The notes under the pieces were generated by a model. It saw only the letters and a program-made list of their open reading frames with translations, was not told the origin of the DNA and did no database searches. Shown one piece after another: positions 1 to 9,634 of a stretch of 64,000 nucleotides of DNA. Location: positions 37,629-101,628 of the IMG/VR virus record IMGVR_UViG_3300044971_002301; one strand, 5' to 3'. This stretch comes from a virus. A program made the position numbers and the translations under genes. Every line of letters begins with the position of its first letter. Within the stretch, counting starts at the first letter, position 1.

Positions 1-1
1 G

Positions 2-3000
2 GCGGCATACCTTACTAATTTAGGTTTAACATTTAGTGGGCAAGGACAACAACAATTAAGTGTTAATAATATACCTATTAATATTAACATTGGTAACGGT
101 ACATTTTCTCCAACATATTTAACTTTAAATTCTGACAATTTCTCTTCGGGTAGAAGAAGATTGGGTATGATTGTTTGGGTTAATGAAACTGAAACGGCAT
201 ATCAATATCAAATAGACAATTACAATGATTTATGGGATGCTGCAGTAAGTGCTAATTCTGTAACTCAATTATCTTACGAAACTATTATAAAGAATAATAC
301 ACCTGAAGGTCAGGCATTTATTAATGCTTGGACAGGCTCAACTATTGAAGGTGTTAGTGGTGTTACAAGAGAAAATGCGAGATGGAGAGTTTTTGCTCAA
401 GGTACTGAATTAACGGGTGGTACTTATTTTTCAGGTACAAGTACATTAGAATTATATAATAGTGATGGAACTATTATTTCTGTAACAGGTATTACGGCAT
501 CTGGTTCTAATGGTAGTTCTGGAACATCAGGTTCTGCGGGTACAAGTGGTTCTTCAGGAAGTGCTGGTTCTTCAGGTAACTCTGGTTCTTCAGGTTCAGC
601 AGGTACAAGTGGAACTTCAGGTAGTTCTGGTTCATCAGGTAGTTCTGGTTCTGCGGGTACATCAGGAACAAGTGGAACGTCTGGTTCATCAGGGGATAGC
701 GGTTCTTCGGGAAGTGCTGGAACTAGCGGTAGTTCAGGTAGTGCTGGAACATCAGGTATTAATGGTGTTGATGGTGCAAGTGGAACATCAGGTACAAGTG
801 GTTCATCAGGACTATCAGGTACTGGAGGTTCTTCGGGTACATCAGGAACATCTGGCTCCTCAGGTTCATCAGGTTCTTCAGGAAGTGTGGGAACAAGTGG
901 AACGTCAGGTTCTTCGGGAAGTTCTGGTACAAGCGGAACTTCAGGAACTTCAGGTTCAAGTGGTTCATCGGGAAGTTCAGGTTCAAGTGGTTCATCGGGT
1001 ACATCAGGTAGTACTGGTACTAGTGGTAGTAGTGGAACAAGCGGAACGTCGGGTTCATCAGGTTCTGCGGGAAGTAGTGGTTTATCAGGTAGTGTTGGAA
1101 CATCTGGCTCAAGTGGTAGTTCAGGTAGTTCTGGTTCATCAGGTACATCTGGCTCAAGTGGTAGCTCTGGTTCAACAGGTTCGTCAGGTAGTAGTGGTAT
1201 AACTGGGTCTTCAGGTACGAGTGGTAGTTCTGGCACATCAGGTTCATCTGGTAGTTCAGGTTCTTCAGGTTCATCTGGTAGTTCAGGTTCTTCAGGTAGT
1301 ACTGGTTCATCAGGAACTAGCGGAACATCAGGAACATCAGGTACAAGTGGTAGTTCAGGTTCTACAGGAACATCGGGTTCTACAGGAACATCGGGTTCAT
1401 CAGGTAGTAGTGGCTCAAGTGGAAGTTCAGGATTGACAGGTTCATCAGGAACATCGGGTTCATCAGGGACATCGGGTTCATCAGGTAGTTCTGGTTCAAG
1501 TGGTAGTAGCGGAAGTACAGGGTCTTCGGGCACAAGTGGTAGTTCTGGTACATCAGGTTCATCAGGAAGTTCAGGTTCATCAGGTTCTAGCGGTAGTGTT
1601 GGAACTTCGGGAACAAGTGGTTCAAGTGGAAGTTCAGGTTCTTCAGGAAGTGTAGGAACATCAGGTACAAGTGGAAGTTCAGGTTCGTCTGGCTCAAGTG
1701 GAAATACAGGTTCAAGTGGAACGAGTGGTTCATCAGGTACATCTGGCTCAAGTGGTAGTTCAGGTTCGTCTGGCTCAAGTGGTTCAAGTGGAAGTTCAGG
1801 TTCATCTGGAAGTGTAGGAACATCAGGTACAAGTGGTAGTTCAGGTTCTTCAGGTAGTTCAGGTGTTAATGGTTCTTCAGGGACTAGTGGTAGTTCGGGA
1901 ACATCTGGTTCTTCAGGAAGTTCGGGTTCATCAGGTTCTAGTGGTAGTTCAGGAACATCTGGCTCAAGCGGGTCTTCTGGTTCAAGTGGAAGTACTGGTT
2001 CTTCAGGAAGTGCAGGTACATCGGGTAGTGTAGGAACTAGCGGTAGTTCTGGTTCATCTGGTTCTTCAGGTAGTACTGGCTCAAGTGGTACTTCAGGTTC
2101 TTCGGGAAGTTCTGGTACTAGTGGTTCATCAGGTAGTGTAGGTACTAGTGGTTCATCAGGTAGTTCTGGTTCAAGTGGTAGTAGCGGAAGTACAGGGTCT
2201 TCTGGTACAAGTGGGAGCTCAGGAACATCTGGTACAAGCGGTAGTTCTGGGTCATCTGGTTCAGTTGGTACAAGCGGTTCATCAGGTAGTGTTGGAACAT
2301 CTGGTTCATCAGGTTCTGTTGGTACTTCAGGAACATCGGGTTCATCAGGTAGTACTGGTTCAAGTGGAAGTTCAGGAAGTAGTGGTAGTGTAGGAACAAG
2401 TGGTTCTTCAGGGACATCTGGCTCAACAGGTACTTCAGGAACATCAGGTTCAAGTGGGTCTTCAGGTAGTTCGGGTTCATCAGGAAGTTCAGGTACAAGC
2501 GGAACATCAGGTTCAGTAGGAACAAGTGGTTCATCGGGAAGTTCAGGGTCAACAGGAACTTCAGGTTCAAGTGGGTCTTCAGGTAGTTCAGGAAGTAGCG
2601 GAACATCTGGTTCTAGTGGAAGTGTTGGAACTTCTGGTACATCAGGAACAAGTGGTTCATCGGGAAGTTCTGGTTCTGCCGGTACAAGTGGAAGTGTAGG
2701 AACAAGTGGTACTTCAGGTTCATCTGGCTCAAGTGGAAGTTCAGGTTCAACAGGTAGTTCAGGTACTAGCGGTTCATCTGGAAGTTCTGGTTCTGCAGGT
2801 ACAAGTGGAAGTTCTGGTTCTTCAGGTAGTACGGGTTCAAGAGGAACTAGCGGAACATCAGGAAGTTCTGGTTCTGTTGGAACTAGTGGAACGTCTGGTT
2901 CAGTAGGAACTAGCGGAACATCTGGAACAAGTGGTTCATCAGGTTCTAGCGGTAGCGCTGGAAGCTCAGGAACGTCAGGTTCTAGCGGTAGCACAGGTTC

Positions 3001-6000
3001 AAGTGGTTCTACTGGCACGTCAGGTTCTTCAGGAACAAGTGGTTCTGTAGGTACAAGCGGAACATCTGGTTCCTCAGGAAGTGTAGGTACTTCAGGTACT
3101 AGTGGAAGCTCAGGAAGTGTAGGAACATCTGGTTCAAGTGGTACTACTGGTACCTCAGGAACATCAGGTAGTTCAGGTTCTAGCGGAAGTTCAGGTTCAA
3201 GTGGAACTAGTGGTAGTTCAGGAAGTTCTGGTTCATCGGGTAGTAGCGGTAGTTCTGGTAGTGTAGGAACATCTGGTTCTTCAGGAAGTTCTGGTTCAAG
3301 TGGTTCATCCGGAAGTTCAGGTTCTACAGGTTCAAGAGGAACATCGGGTACTTCAGGAACTAGCGGTTCAAGTGGAAGTACAGGAACTAGTGGTACATCA
3401 GGTTCAACGGGGACTTCAGGAACAAGTGGTTCAACTGGAACATCAGGTACAAGTGGAAGTACAGGGTCTTCAGGAAGCTCTGGTACGTCGGGTAGTGTAG
3501 GTACTAGCGGTAGTTCAGGCTCTAGCGGAAGTACAGGAACTAGTGGAACCTCTGGTTCAACAGGGACTAGCGGTTCATCAGGTAGTTCAGGTTCAAGTGG
3601 AAGTTCAGGTAGTAGTGGTAGCGTTGGAACTTCTGGTACATCAGGTTCAAGTGGTTCTTCAGGAAGTGCAGGTTCTAGTGGAAGTACTGGAACCTCAGGA
3701 ACATCAGGTAGTTCTGGTTCTTCAGGTAGTTCAGGTTCAAGTGGTAGTGTTGGAACATCAGGTTCATCGGGTAGTGTAGGTACTAGCGGTTCTTCTGGTT
3801 CAAGTGGAAGTTCAGGTTCTAGCGGAAGTACAGGGTCAAGCGGAACTAGTGGTAATTCAGGTTCGTCTGGTTCAAGTGGAAGTTCAGGTTCATCTGGAAG
3901 TGTAGGAACAAGTGGAACCTCAGGTTCAGTAGGTACAAGTGGTACATCAGGAAGTTCAGGCTCAAGTGGTAGTACGGGTTCATCTGGTACTAGCGGCTCT
4001 TCGGGAAGTACTGGGTCATCTGGAAGTTCAGGTTCAACAGGAACTAGCGGTTCTTCAGGAACATCAGGTAGTAGCGGTTCTAGTGGTAGTGCTGGAACAA
4101 GTGGTAGTTCTGGTTCTGTTGGTACATCTGGGTCAAGCGGAAGTAGTGGTTCATCGGGAAGTGTAGGCACATCCGGTTCTTCAGGCTCTAGCGGTAGTGC
4201 TGGAAGTTCAGGAAGTGTTGGTACATCAGGGACTAGTGGTAGTTCAGGTTCTTCTGGTTCAAGTGGTAGTGTTGGTACATCAGGTACTAGCGGTTCATCA
4301 GGTACTAGCGGTTCATCAGGGTCAAGCGGAACTAGCGGTAGTTCAGGTTCTAGCGGTTCTTCAGGAAGTTCTGGGTCATCTGGCTCTTCAGGTAGTACAG
4401 GTTCAAGAGGAACTAGCGGTACTTCAGGAACTAGTGGTAGTGTAGGTACATCCGGTTCTTCAGGTAGTTCGGGAACATCAGGAAGTAGTGGAAGTTCAGG
4501 TTCTGCAGGTACAAGTGGAAGTGTAGGAACATCTGGAACTTCTGGTTCAAGTGGGTCATCAGGTTCAAGTGGTAGTGTTGGAACTAGCGGTTCATCAGGA
4601 ACAAGTGGTTCGTCAGGTTCTAGCGGTAGTGCTGGAAGCTCAGGAAGTACTGGTTCATCAGGTTCTGCGGGAAGTGCTGGTACATCAGGGGTTAATGGTT
4701 CTTCAGGAACATCAGGTTCTGCTGGCTCAAGTGGAAGTTCAGGTTCTTCAGGTAGTTCGGGTTCAGTAGGTACAAGCGGAACTTCAGGTTCATCAGGTAG
4801 TGCTGGCTCGTCAGGGTCTAGCGGTTCTGTTGGTACTTCAGGTAGTAGTGGAACATCTGGAAGCTCTGGCTCAAGTGGTAGTGCGGGTTCATCAGGGAGT
4901 AGTGGAACTTCAGGTTCATCAGGAAGTTCAGGTTCAAGTGGTAGTACGGGGTCTTCAGGAAGTTCTGGTTCAACAGGTTCTAGAGGAACTAGCGGAACAT
5001 CAGGTTCATCTGGAAGTGTTGGTACTTCAGGAACGTCAGGTTCAGTAGGTTCGTCTGGTTCTTCAGGAACTTCAGGTTCAGTAGGTACTAGTGGAACATC
5101 TGGAAGCTCTGGCTCAAGTGGTAGTGCGGGGTCATCAGGGAGTACTGGTACAAGTGGAAGTTCGGGTTCAACTGGTACTTCAGGTTCAAGTGGAAGTAGT
5201 GGCTCATCAGGTTCTTCAGGGAGTACTGGTACAAGTGGAACATCAGGTTCTAGTGGAAGTAGTGGTAGTTCAGGGTCATCTGGTTCTGCAGGTACATCAG
5301 GAAGTAGTGGAAGTTCAGGGTCTAGCGGTAGTTCTGGTTCATCAGGTACATCGGGAACTAGCGGAAGTTCAGGAACTTCAGGTAGTAGTGGGTCATCAGG
5401 TTCAACGGGTAGTTCAGGAAGTAGTGGAACAAGTGGTTCATCTGGTACTTCAGGTTCATCTGGCTCAAGTGGTAGTACGGGTTCTTCAGGAAGCTCAGGC
5501 TCAAGCGGAAGTTCTGGTTCAACAGGTTCTAGAGGAACAAGTGGAACTTCTGGTTCGTCAGGAACTAGCGGAACGTCAGGAACATCAGGCTCAAGCGGAA
5601 GTGTTGGAACATCTGGTTCGTCAGGAAGTACAGGAACATCAGGTAGTGCTGGTTCTTCTGGCTCAAGTGGTAGTTCAGGTTCAAGTGGAAGTACTGGAAC
5701 ATCAGGTTCATCAGGTTCTAGCGGTAGTACTGGAAGCTCAGGAACGTCAGGTTCTGTAGGTACAAGCGGGACATCAGGAACTTCGGGAAGTACTGGTTCT
5801 AGTGGTAGTTCAGGAAGTTCTGGTTCATCGGGTAGTACAGGTACTTCAGGAAGCTCAGGTTCAAGTGGAACTAGTGGTTCTTCAGGGTCTAGCGGTTCAT
5901 CGGGTTCTAGTGGAAGTTCAGGGTCATCTGGTAGTACAGGTTCAAGAGGAACTAGCGGTACTTCAGGAACTAGTGGTAGCTCAGGAACATCTGGTTCTTC

Positions 6001-7189
6001 GGGTACATCAGGGTCAGGTGGTTCTTCAGGAAGTAGTGGTAGTTCTGGAACTTCAGGTTCTTCAGGAACAAGCGGAAGCTCAGGAACATCAGGTTCAAGT
6101 GGAAGCACGGGTAGTTCAGGCTCGTCAGGTAATACTGGAAGTTCTGGTACATCGGGTTCTTCGGGTACAAGTGGTTCTTCTGGGTCATCAGGCTCAAGTG
6201 GGAATACTGGTTCTTCGGGAACTTCTGGTTCATCAGGAACTAGCGGTTCTTCAGGAAGTTCAGGTTCAAGTGGTAATACAGGTTCTTCGGGTACTAGCGG
6301 TTCATCAGGTTCTTCTGGCTCATCAGGTTCAAGTGGAAGCTCAGGTTCTTCAGGTATTACAGGAAGTAGTGGAACTAGCGGTTCTTCAGGAAGTGCTGGT
6401 TCATCAGGTAGCTCAGGTTCAGGTTCATCAGGAACAAGCGGATTAGATGGTATTAGTGGAACATCTGGTTCATCAGGTACATCTGGCTCAAGTGGTAGCT
6501 CTGGTTCAACAGGTTCGTCAGGTAGTAGTGGTATAACTGGGTCTTCAGGTACGAGTGGTAGTTCGGGAACATCAGGTTCATCGGGAACAAGTGGTTCTAG
6601 TGGAAGTTCGGGTTCTTCAGGTAGTTCGGGGTCTAGCGGAAGTACGGGTTCAAGAGGAACAAGTGGTTCATCAGGCACATCAGGTAGTCAAGGTAATAAA
6701 GGTGGTCTTCAATACCAATACGGTGGTGGGACAGGAGGTGCACCTGCTTCAGGTCAATTTACTTATCAAGGAGCGGGTGTAGCGGTGTATGATTTGAAAT
6801 TTGACGTAGTAACTGCTGACTCAGCAGATTTAAGTGATTATTTTTTAAACTTAGTTGGAACACAAGGGATTGTATATTTAATTTTTAATTTAAATGGTTC
6901 AAATAAAATTGATATTTACTACTTCAACAATGTAAGTGTAAGTGGTAGTGATTATTTGTTTACAGGTGCATTATATACAAATGGTGGTGATACAACACTT
7001 ACAGTAAATGACGTATGTGCAGTTACTATTATTGTTAACGGTACATCTGGAACATCAGGTTCATCAGGTACTTCAGGTTCATCGGGTATTACTGGTTCAT
7101 CAGGTACCTCAGGAGCTGCAGGAGCTGCGGGTGGAACATTCACATTAGGACTTGTTTATACAACAGCAAACAATTTTAACTTTATATAA
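2..7189 (+). CDS. giant collagen-like tail fibre protein, 5' end outside window
   Basis: The reading frame is already open at base 2, so the N-terminus lies to the left of the window. The first ~160 visible codons are non-repetitive and include a GMIVWV...TETAYQYQ stretch of the kind seen in phage fibre proteins. From about base 488 to 6703 the protein is an almost unbroken Gly-X-Y tract of about 690 triplets, nearly all GSS or GTS with scattered A, V, N, D, I and L, and no proline. A GSTGSRGTSG block recurs seven times (about 2828, 3328, 4400, 4975, 5523, 5940, 6646). One register break (GSG before GSSGTSGLDG) lies near 6418. A globular segment of ~110 residues, a short second Gly-X-Y run and a hydrophobic tail (6703-7189) follow. 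It is probably a trimeric virion fibre. The sugar operon at 35-45 kb may act on its Ser/Thr residues (inference). Confidence 0.85.
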   Translation, partial: AAYLTNLGLTFSGQGQQQLSVNNIPININIGNGTFSPTYLTLNSDNFSSGRRRLGMIVWVNETETAYQYQIDNYNDLWDAAVSANSVTQLSYETIIKNNTPEGQAFINAWTGSTIEGVSGVTRENARWRVFAQGTELTGGTYFSGTSTLELYNSDGTIISVTGITASGSNGSSGTSGSAGTSGSSGSAGSSGNSGSSGSAGTSGTSGSSGSSGSSGSAGTSGTSGTSGSSGDSGSSGSAGTSGSSGSAGTSGINGVDGASGTSGTSGSSGLSGTGGSSGTSGTSGSSGSSGSSGSVGTSGTSGSSGSSGTSGTSGTSGSSGSSGSSGSSGSSGTSGSTGTSGSSGTSGTSGSSGSAGSSGLSGSVGTSGSSGSSGSSGSSGTSGSSGSSGSTGSSGSSGITGSSGTSGSSGTSGSSGSSGSSGSSGSSGSSGSTGSSGTSGTSGTSGTSGSSGSTGTSGSTGTSGSSGSSGSSGSSGLTGSSGTSGSSGTSGSSGSSGSSGSSGSTGSSGTSGSSGTSGSSGSSGSSGSSGSVGTSGTSGSSGSSGSSGSVGTSGTSGSSGSSGSSGNTGSSGTSGSSGTSGSSGSSGSSGSSGSSGSSGSSGSVGTSGTSGSSGSSGSSGVNGSSGTSGSSGTSGSSGSSGSSGSSGSSGTSGSSGSSGSSGSTGSSGSAGTSGSVGTSGSSGSSGSSGSTGSSGTSGSSGSSGTSGSSGSVGTSGSSGSSGSSGSSGSTGSSGTSGSSGTSGTSGSSGSSGSVGTSGSSGSVGTSGSSGSVGTSGTSGSSGSTGSSGSSGSSGSVGTSGSSGTSGSTGTSGTSGSSGSSGSSGSSGSSGTSGTSGSVGTSGSSGSSGSTGTSGSSGSSGSSGSSGTSGSSGSVGTSGTSGTSGSSGSSGSAGTSGSVGTSGTSGSSGSSGSSGSTGSSGTSGSSGSSGSAGTSGSSGSSGSTGSRGTSGTSGSSGSVGTSGTSGSVGTSGTSGTSGSSGSSGSAGSSGTSGSSGSTGSSGSTGTSGSSGTSGSVGTSGTSGSSGSVGTSGTSGSSGSVGTSGSSGTTGTSGTSGSSGSSGSSGSSGTSGSSGSSGSSGSSGSSGSVGTSGSSGSSGSSGSSGSSGSTGSRGTSGTSGTSGSSGSTGTSGTSGSTGTSGTSGSTGTSGTSGSTGSSGSSGTSGSVGTSGSSGSSGSTGTSGTSGSTGTSGSSGSSGSSGSSGSSGSVGTSGTSGSSGSSGSAGSSGSTGTSGTSGSSGSSGSSGSSGSVGTSGSSGSVGTSGSSGSSGSSGSSGSTGSSGTSGNSGSSGSSGSSGSSGSVGTSGTSGSVGTSGTSGSSGSSGSTGSSGTSGSSGSTGSSGSSGSTGTSGSSGTSGSSGSSGSAGTSGSSGSVGTSGSSGSSGSSGSVGTSGSSGSSGSAGSSGSVGTSGTSGSSGSSGSSGSVGTSGTSGSSGTSGSSGSSGTSGSSGSSGSSGSSGSSGSSGSTGSRGTSGTSGTSGSVGTSGSSGSSGTSGSSGSSGSAGTSGSVGTSGTSGSSGSSGSSGSVGTSGSSGTSGSSGSSGSAGSSGSTGSSGSAGSAGTSGVNGSSGTSGSAGSSGSSGSSGSSGSVGTSGTSGSSGSAGSSGSSGSVGTSGSSGTSGSSGSSGSAGSSGSSGTSGSSGSSGSSGSTGSSGSSGSTGSRGTSGTSGSSGSVGTSGTSGSVGSSGSSGTSGSVGTSGTSGSSGSSGSAGSSGSTGTSGSSGSTGTSGSSGSSGSSGSSGSTGTSGTSGSSGSSGSSGSSGSAGTSGSSGSSGSSGSSGSSGTSGTSGSSGTSGSSGSSGSTGSSGSSGTSGSSGTSGSSGSSGSTGSSGSSGSSGSSGSTGSRGTSGTSGSSGTSGTSGTSGSSGSVGTSGSSGSTGTSGSAGSSGSSGSSGSSGSTGTSGSSGSSGSTGSSGTSGSVGTSGTSGTSGSTGSSGSSGSSGSSGSTGTSGSSGSSGTSGSSGSSGSSGSSGSSGSSGSTGSRGTSGTSGTSGSSGTSGSSGTSGSGGSSGSSGSSGTSGSSGTSGSSGTSGSSGSTGSSGSSGNTGSSGTSGSSGTSGSSGSSGSSGNTGSSGTSGSSGTSGSSGSSGSSGNTGSSGTSGSSGSSGSSGSSGSSGSSGITGSSGTSGSSGSAGSSGSSGSGSSGTSGLDGISGTSGSSGTSGSSGSSGSTGSSGSSGITGSSGTSGSSGTSGSSGTSGSSGSSGSSGSSGSSGSTGSRGTSGSSGTSGSQGNKGGLQYQYGGGTGGAPASGQFTYQGAGVAVYDLKFDVVTADSADLSDYFLNLVGTQGIVYLIFNLNGSNKIDIYYFNNVSVSGSDYLFTGALYTNGGDTTLTVNDVCAVTIIVNGTSGTSGSSGTSGSSGITGSSGTSGAAGAAGGTFTLGLVYTTANNFNFI
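1130..1230 (+). repeat. 101-bp exact direct repeat, copy 1
   Basis: This segment inside the collagen tract is identical, base for base, to 6464-6564. It encodes the distinctive GSSGITGSSGTSG peptide. Most other stretches of the tract repeat only at protein level and differ in synonymous codons, so an exact 101-bp match suggests a recent internal duplication or gene conversion. Confidence 0.9.
6464..6564 (+). repeat. 101-bp exact direct repeat, copy 2
   Basis: Second copy of the repeat at 1130-1230, 5.3 kb downstream in the same reading frame. Recombination between the two copies would delete about 1,780 codons in frame and leave a short fibre, so the pair could act as a length switch (inference). 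Confidence 0.9.
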
Positions 7190-7225
7190 TATTTATAATA
7201 AACTAAATTAAATTATTATAATACT

Positions 7226-7645
7226 ATGCCAGCAAATACAGCACCAATTTTTACACTAAGACCTGAGATTATGTGGAATGTTAGCATTACGGCTGCGAAT
7301 AATACGGGAGATTTAACCTCAGGTACAGTTTATCCTGTTTTTACCGCAGGTACCGAAGGGAGTTATGTACAAAAAATAAGATTTAGACATACAGGTGCAA
7401 ATTCGGCGGCAACTGTTGGTCGTGTTTGGATTAATAATGGTTCAACAACTACTACCGCAGCTAATAACACTTTATTTGATGAAATAACAATTGCGGCAAA
7501 TGCAACATTTGTTACCAACGCAGCGTCAACCAACTATGAATTACCACTTATGTTTGCTTTACCTCCTAATTATATAATTTATGTAACAATCGGTGCCGCA
7601 GCCGCTGGTGGTATTGACGCAACGGTTATAGGAGGGGACTACTAA
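7226..7645 (+). CDS. small putative virion/fibre-associated protein
   Basis: 139 aa, no recognised family. It is rich in Ala, Asn and Thr, and its alternating hydrophobic strands with many small residues suggest a beta-sandwich. There is no signal peptide or membrane segment. It lies 36 nt after the collagen-like fibre gene, preceded by an ATATTTAT motif, and its stop overlaps the start of the next gene (TAATG). Position suggests a fibre-associated structural component or decoration protein, which is inference only. Confidence 0.6.
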   Translation: MPANTAPIFTLRPEIMWNVSITAANNTGDLTSGTVYPVFTAGTEGSYVQKIRFRHTGANSAATVGRVWINNGSTTTTAANNTLFDEITIAANATFVTNAASTNYELPLMFALPPNYIIYVTIGAAAAGGIDATVIGGDY

Positions 7646-7830
7646 TGTTAATATATCAATTAATACAATTTGACTATGGTTCGCCAGTATCTATGGGATA
7701 TATGGAAATAGATTGGATGGCAGGACAATGTTTAAGATTAACCGATTTAGACGGTAATACTTTAGATTTGACAATAAATTTCGGATACCGAGTTGTTGAT
7801 TCAAACCCTCCAAGACCATCATGGGCTTAA
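7645..7830 (+). CDS. small conserved-looking phage protein
   Basis: 61 aa. It starts at an ATG overlapping the previous stop by one base, which implies translational coupling. The sequence has the alternating pattern of a small beta protein and ends in a proline/Trp tail (NPPRPSWA). Function unknown. It sits between a putative fibre-associated gene and the glycine-rich adhesins. Confidence 0.5.
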   Translation: MLIYQLIQFDYGSPVSMGYMEIDWMAGQCLRLTDLDGNTLDLTINFGYRVVDSNPPRPSWA

Positions 7831-7836
7831 AAAAAT

Positions 7837-8739
7837 ATGATTGACTATTACAATTTAGCTGACAATCAATATCACAATCAAGTCTATACTGGACCAATAG
7901 GTACCAGTGCCTCTTTAAGTACTTTTTATTGGGTTAAACCAAGAGGTATTACTATGGTACATATTACCGCTATTGGTGCCGGAGGTGGAGGAGCTTCGGG
8001 TAACCAATCTACGGGTACTGCGGCTTCAGGCGGTAGTGGTGGTGGTTCGGGGGCAATAACTCGATTAACAATACCTGCTATTTTATTATCTGAAAGTTTA
8101 AAAGTAACTGTTGGTGCTGGAGGTACGGGTGGTACAGGAGGTTCAGGAGGCACGAATGGTGCGTCGACATATGTTGATATCGCAAGAGGGGATACGACTG
8201 CTATCCAAACTCGTGTAGTATTCGCGGCCGCGGGTTCCGGTGGAAACGTAGGTTTGGCTGGTGGAGCCTCTGCCGGTGGAGGTGCAGGAGCAATTGCAAC
8301 TCAAGGAAACGCAATTTATCTAACAATGGGTACTTTTGTGTCTATCGCTGGACAAGCAGGTGCGGGAGGTGTCAATGCTGCCGCTGGAGGTTCAATAACT
8401 GTTACGTCGTCAGGATTACCAATAACAGGTGGGGCTGCCGGTGGTGGAAAAAGTGCCGCTGACGGGAATTTTGCTGGTGGTAGTATAACTGGAAGTGGAA
8501 CAATACCTACAATCTCAGGAGGTGCTGGTGGTGCGACAAATAATGGGGCAAGTGGTATTTTTATAAACTTACCTTTTTTCTCATTAGGAGGAGCTGGTGG
8601 TGGTTCTTTTGCTCTTGGAACTGCTGGTAATGGTGGAAAAGGTGGAATTGGTTGTGGAGGAGGAGGTGGGGGTTCAGGAACCACACGTGGTAGTGGTGGA
8701 GATGGAGGACCTGGGATGGTAATAATAACTTGTTGGTAA
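7837..8739 (+). CDS. glycine-rich tail adhesin, paralogue 1 of 3
   Basis: 300 aa. The N-terminus (about 1-65) contains a FYWVKPRGITMV motif followed by an IGAGGGG run. The rest is dense in Gly-Gly segments separated by short hydrophobic strands, and the protein ends GPGMVIITCW. The same plan recurs in the next two genes. Glycine-rich domains of this type are known from phage fibre-tip receptor-binding proteins, where polyglycine segments pack into a sandwich. Receptor binding is therefore likely, but no specific receptor can be read from the sequence. Spaced 6 nt from the previous gene. Confidence 0.7.
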   Translation: MIDYYNLADNQYHNQVYTGPIGTSASLSTFYWVKPRGITMVHITAIGAGGGGASGNQSTGTAASGGSGGGSGAITRLTIPAILLSESLKVTVGAGGTGGTGGSGGTNGASTYVDIARGDTTAIQTRVVFAAAGSGGNVGLAGGASAGGGAGAIATQGNAIYLTMGTFVSIAGQAGAGGVNAAAGGSITVTSSGLPITGGAAGGGKSAADGNFAGGSITGSGTIPTISGGAGGATNNGASGIFINLPFFSLGGAGGGSFALGTAGNGGKGGIGCGGGGGGSGTTRGSGGDGGPGMVIITCW

Positions 8740-8751
8740 TTTGTATGTAAT

Positions 8752-9624
8752 ATGAGTTTTGTATATGATTTAGCGGATACTAGTTATAAGACACAAGTGT
8801 TCTATCAGTCGGGAAGTTGGATAAAACCTCAAGGTATAACTATGATATCCATTACTGCTATTAGTGCTGGTGGTGGGGGAGCTGGTGGTGCTACTAACTC
8901 ATCTGCAAATAATAGGTCAGGAGGTGGAGGTGGTGGAGGTGGATGTTTAACTAGATTAATTATTCCTGAAATTTTTATAACAGATTCTTTGATAATAAAT
9001 GTAGGTACTGGAGGTGCTGGGGGAGTATCGAGTGGAGGAGCTGGAAGTAATGGAGGTCCTACATTTGTTGATATGCCTGTTCCTGGTAATACTGATATAT
9101 ATACACGTATTATAACCACTTCAGGTGGTACTGGAGGTAATGGAGCAACTGCTGGTAATGGAGGCTCCACCGCTAACGTTGCAGACGCATTATACTCAAC
9201 GATTGGAGTTTGGACAACAATTGCAGGCCTTGGTGGAGGTGCAGGGACAACAACTAATGGAACTTCACTTACATGGGGTTCTCTTGGTATGTTATATGGG
9301 GGTGCTGGTGGAGGGGGTATGGCGGCAGGAGCTACCACACCAACAAATGGAGGAAATTTAACAGGTGCAGGTATAGTCCCTACAAATACTGGAGGACAGT
9401 CAGGTGGTGCAGGTAGTGTAGGGGTATTTTCATTAACCCCATTCTATTCTATTGCAGGAAGTGGTGGTGGAGGAGGTGGTACTACACCTGCTTCAGGTGG
9501 AGCAGGTGGTGATGGAAACATTGGTACTGGTGGTGGAGGTGGTGGTGCTGGTACCACACCTACAGGTGTTGGAGGGACAGGAGGACGTGGAGGTGATGGT
9601 TTAGTAATAATACAGTGTTGGTAA
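8752..9624 (+). CDS. glycine-rich tail adhesin, paralogue 2 of 3
   Basis: 290 aa. It shares the start (YDLAD..YKTQVF), the W(I)KPQGITM motif and the terminal GDGLVIIQCW with its neighbours. The intervening glycine-rich loops differ strongly in sequence and length, as expected for variable receptor-contact loops on a common scaffold. It follows paralogue 1 by 12 nt in the same transcription unit. Probably a tail-fibre tip or adhesin subunit. Confidence 0.7.
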   Translation: MSFVYDLADTSYKTQVFYQSGSWIKPQGITMISITAISAGGGGAGGATNSSANNRSGGGGGGGGCLTRLIIPEIFITDSLIINVGTGGAGGVSSGGAGSNGGPTFVDMPVPGNTDIYTRIITTSGGTGGNGATAGNGGSTANVADALYSTIGVWTTIAGLGGGAGTTTNGTSLTWGSLGMLYGGAGGGGMAAGATTPTNGGNLTGAGIVPTNTGGQSGGAGSVGVFSLTPFYSIAGSGGGGGGTTPASGGAGGDGNIGTGGGGGGAGTTPTGVGGTGGRGGDGLVIIQCW

Positions 9625-9634
9625 AAATTTAATT

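Noticed and set aside
424-6678. 2,084-codon open frame on the minus strand opposite the fibre gene, rich in Pro, Glu, Leu and Val
   Set aside because: It is the mirror of the Gly-Ser/Thr-Ser codon pattern, which rarely creates stops on the other strand. No separate start signal or domain is visible.
488-6703. CRISPR-like or tandem DNA array
   Set aside because: The periodicity is a 9-nt coding pattern of Gly-X-Y triplets with synonymous variation. There are no constant repeats separated by unique spacers.
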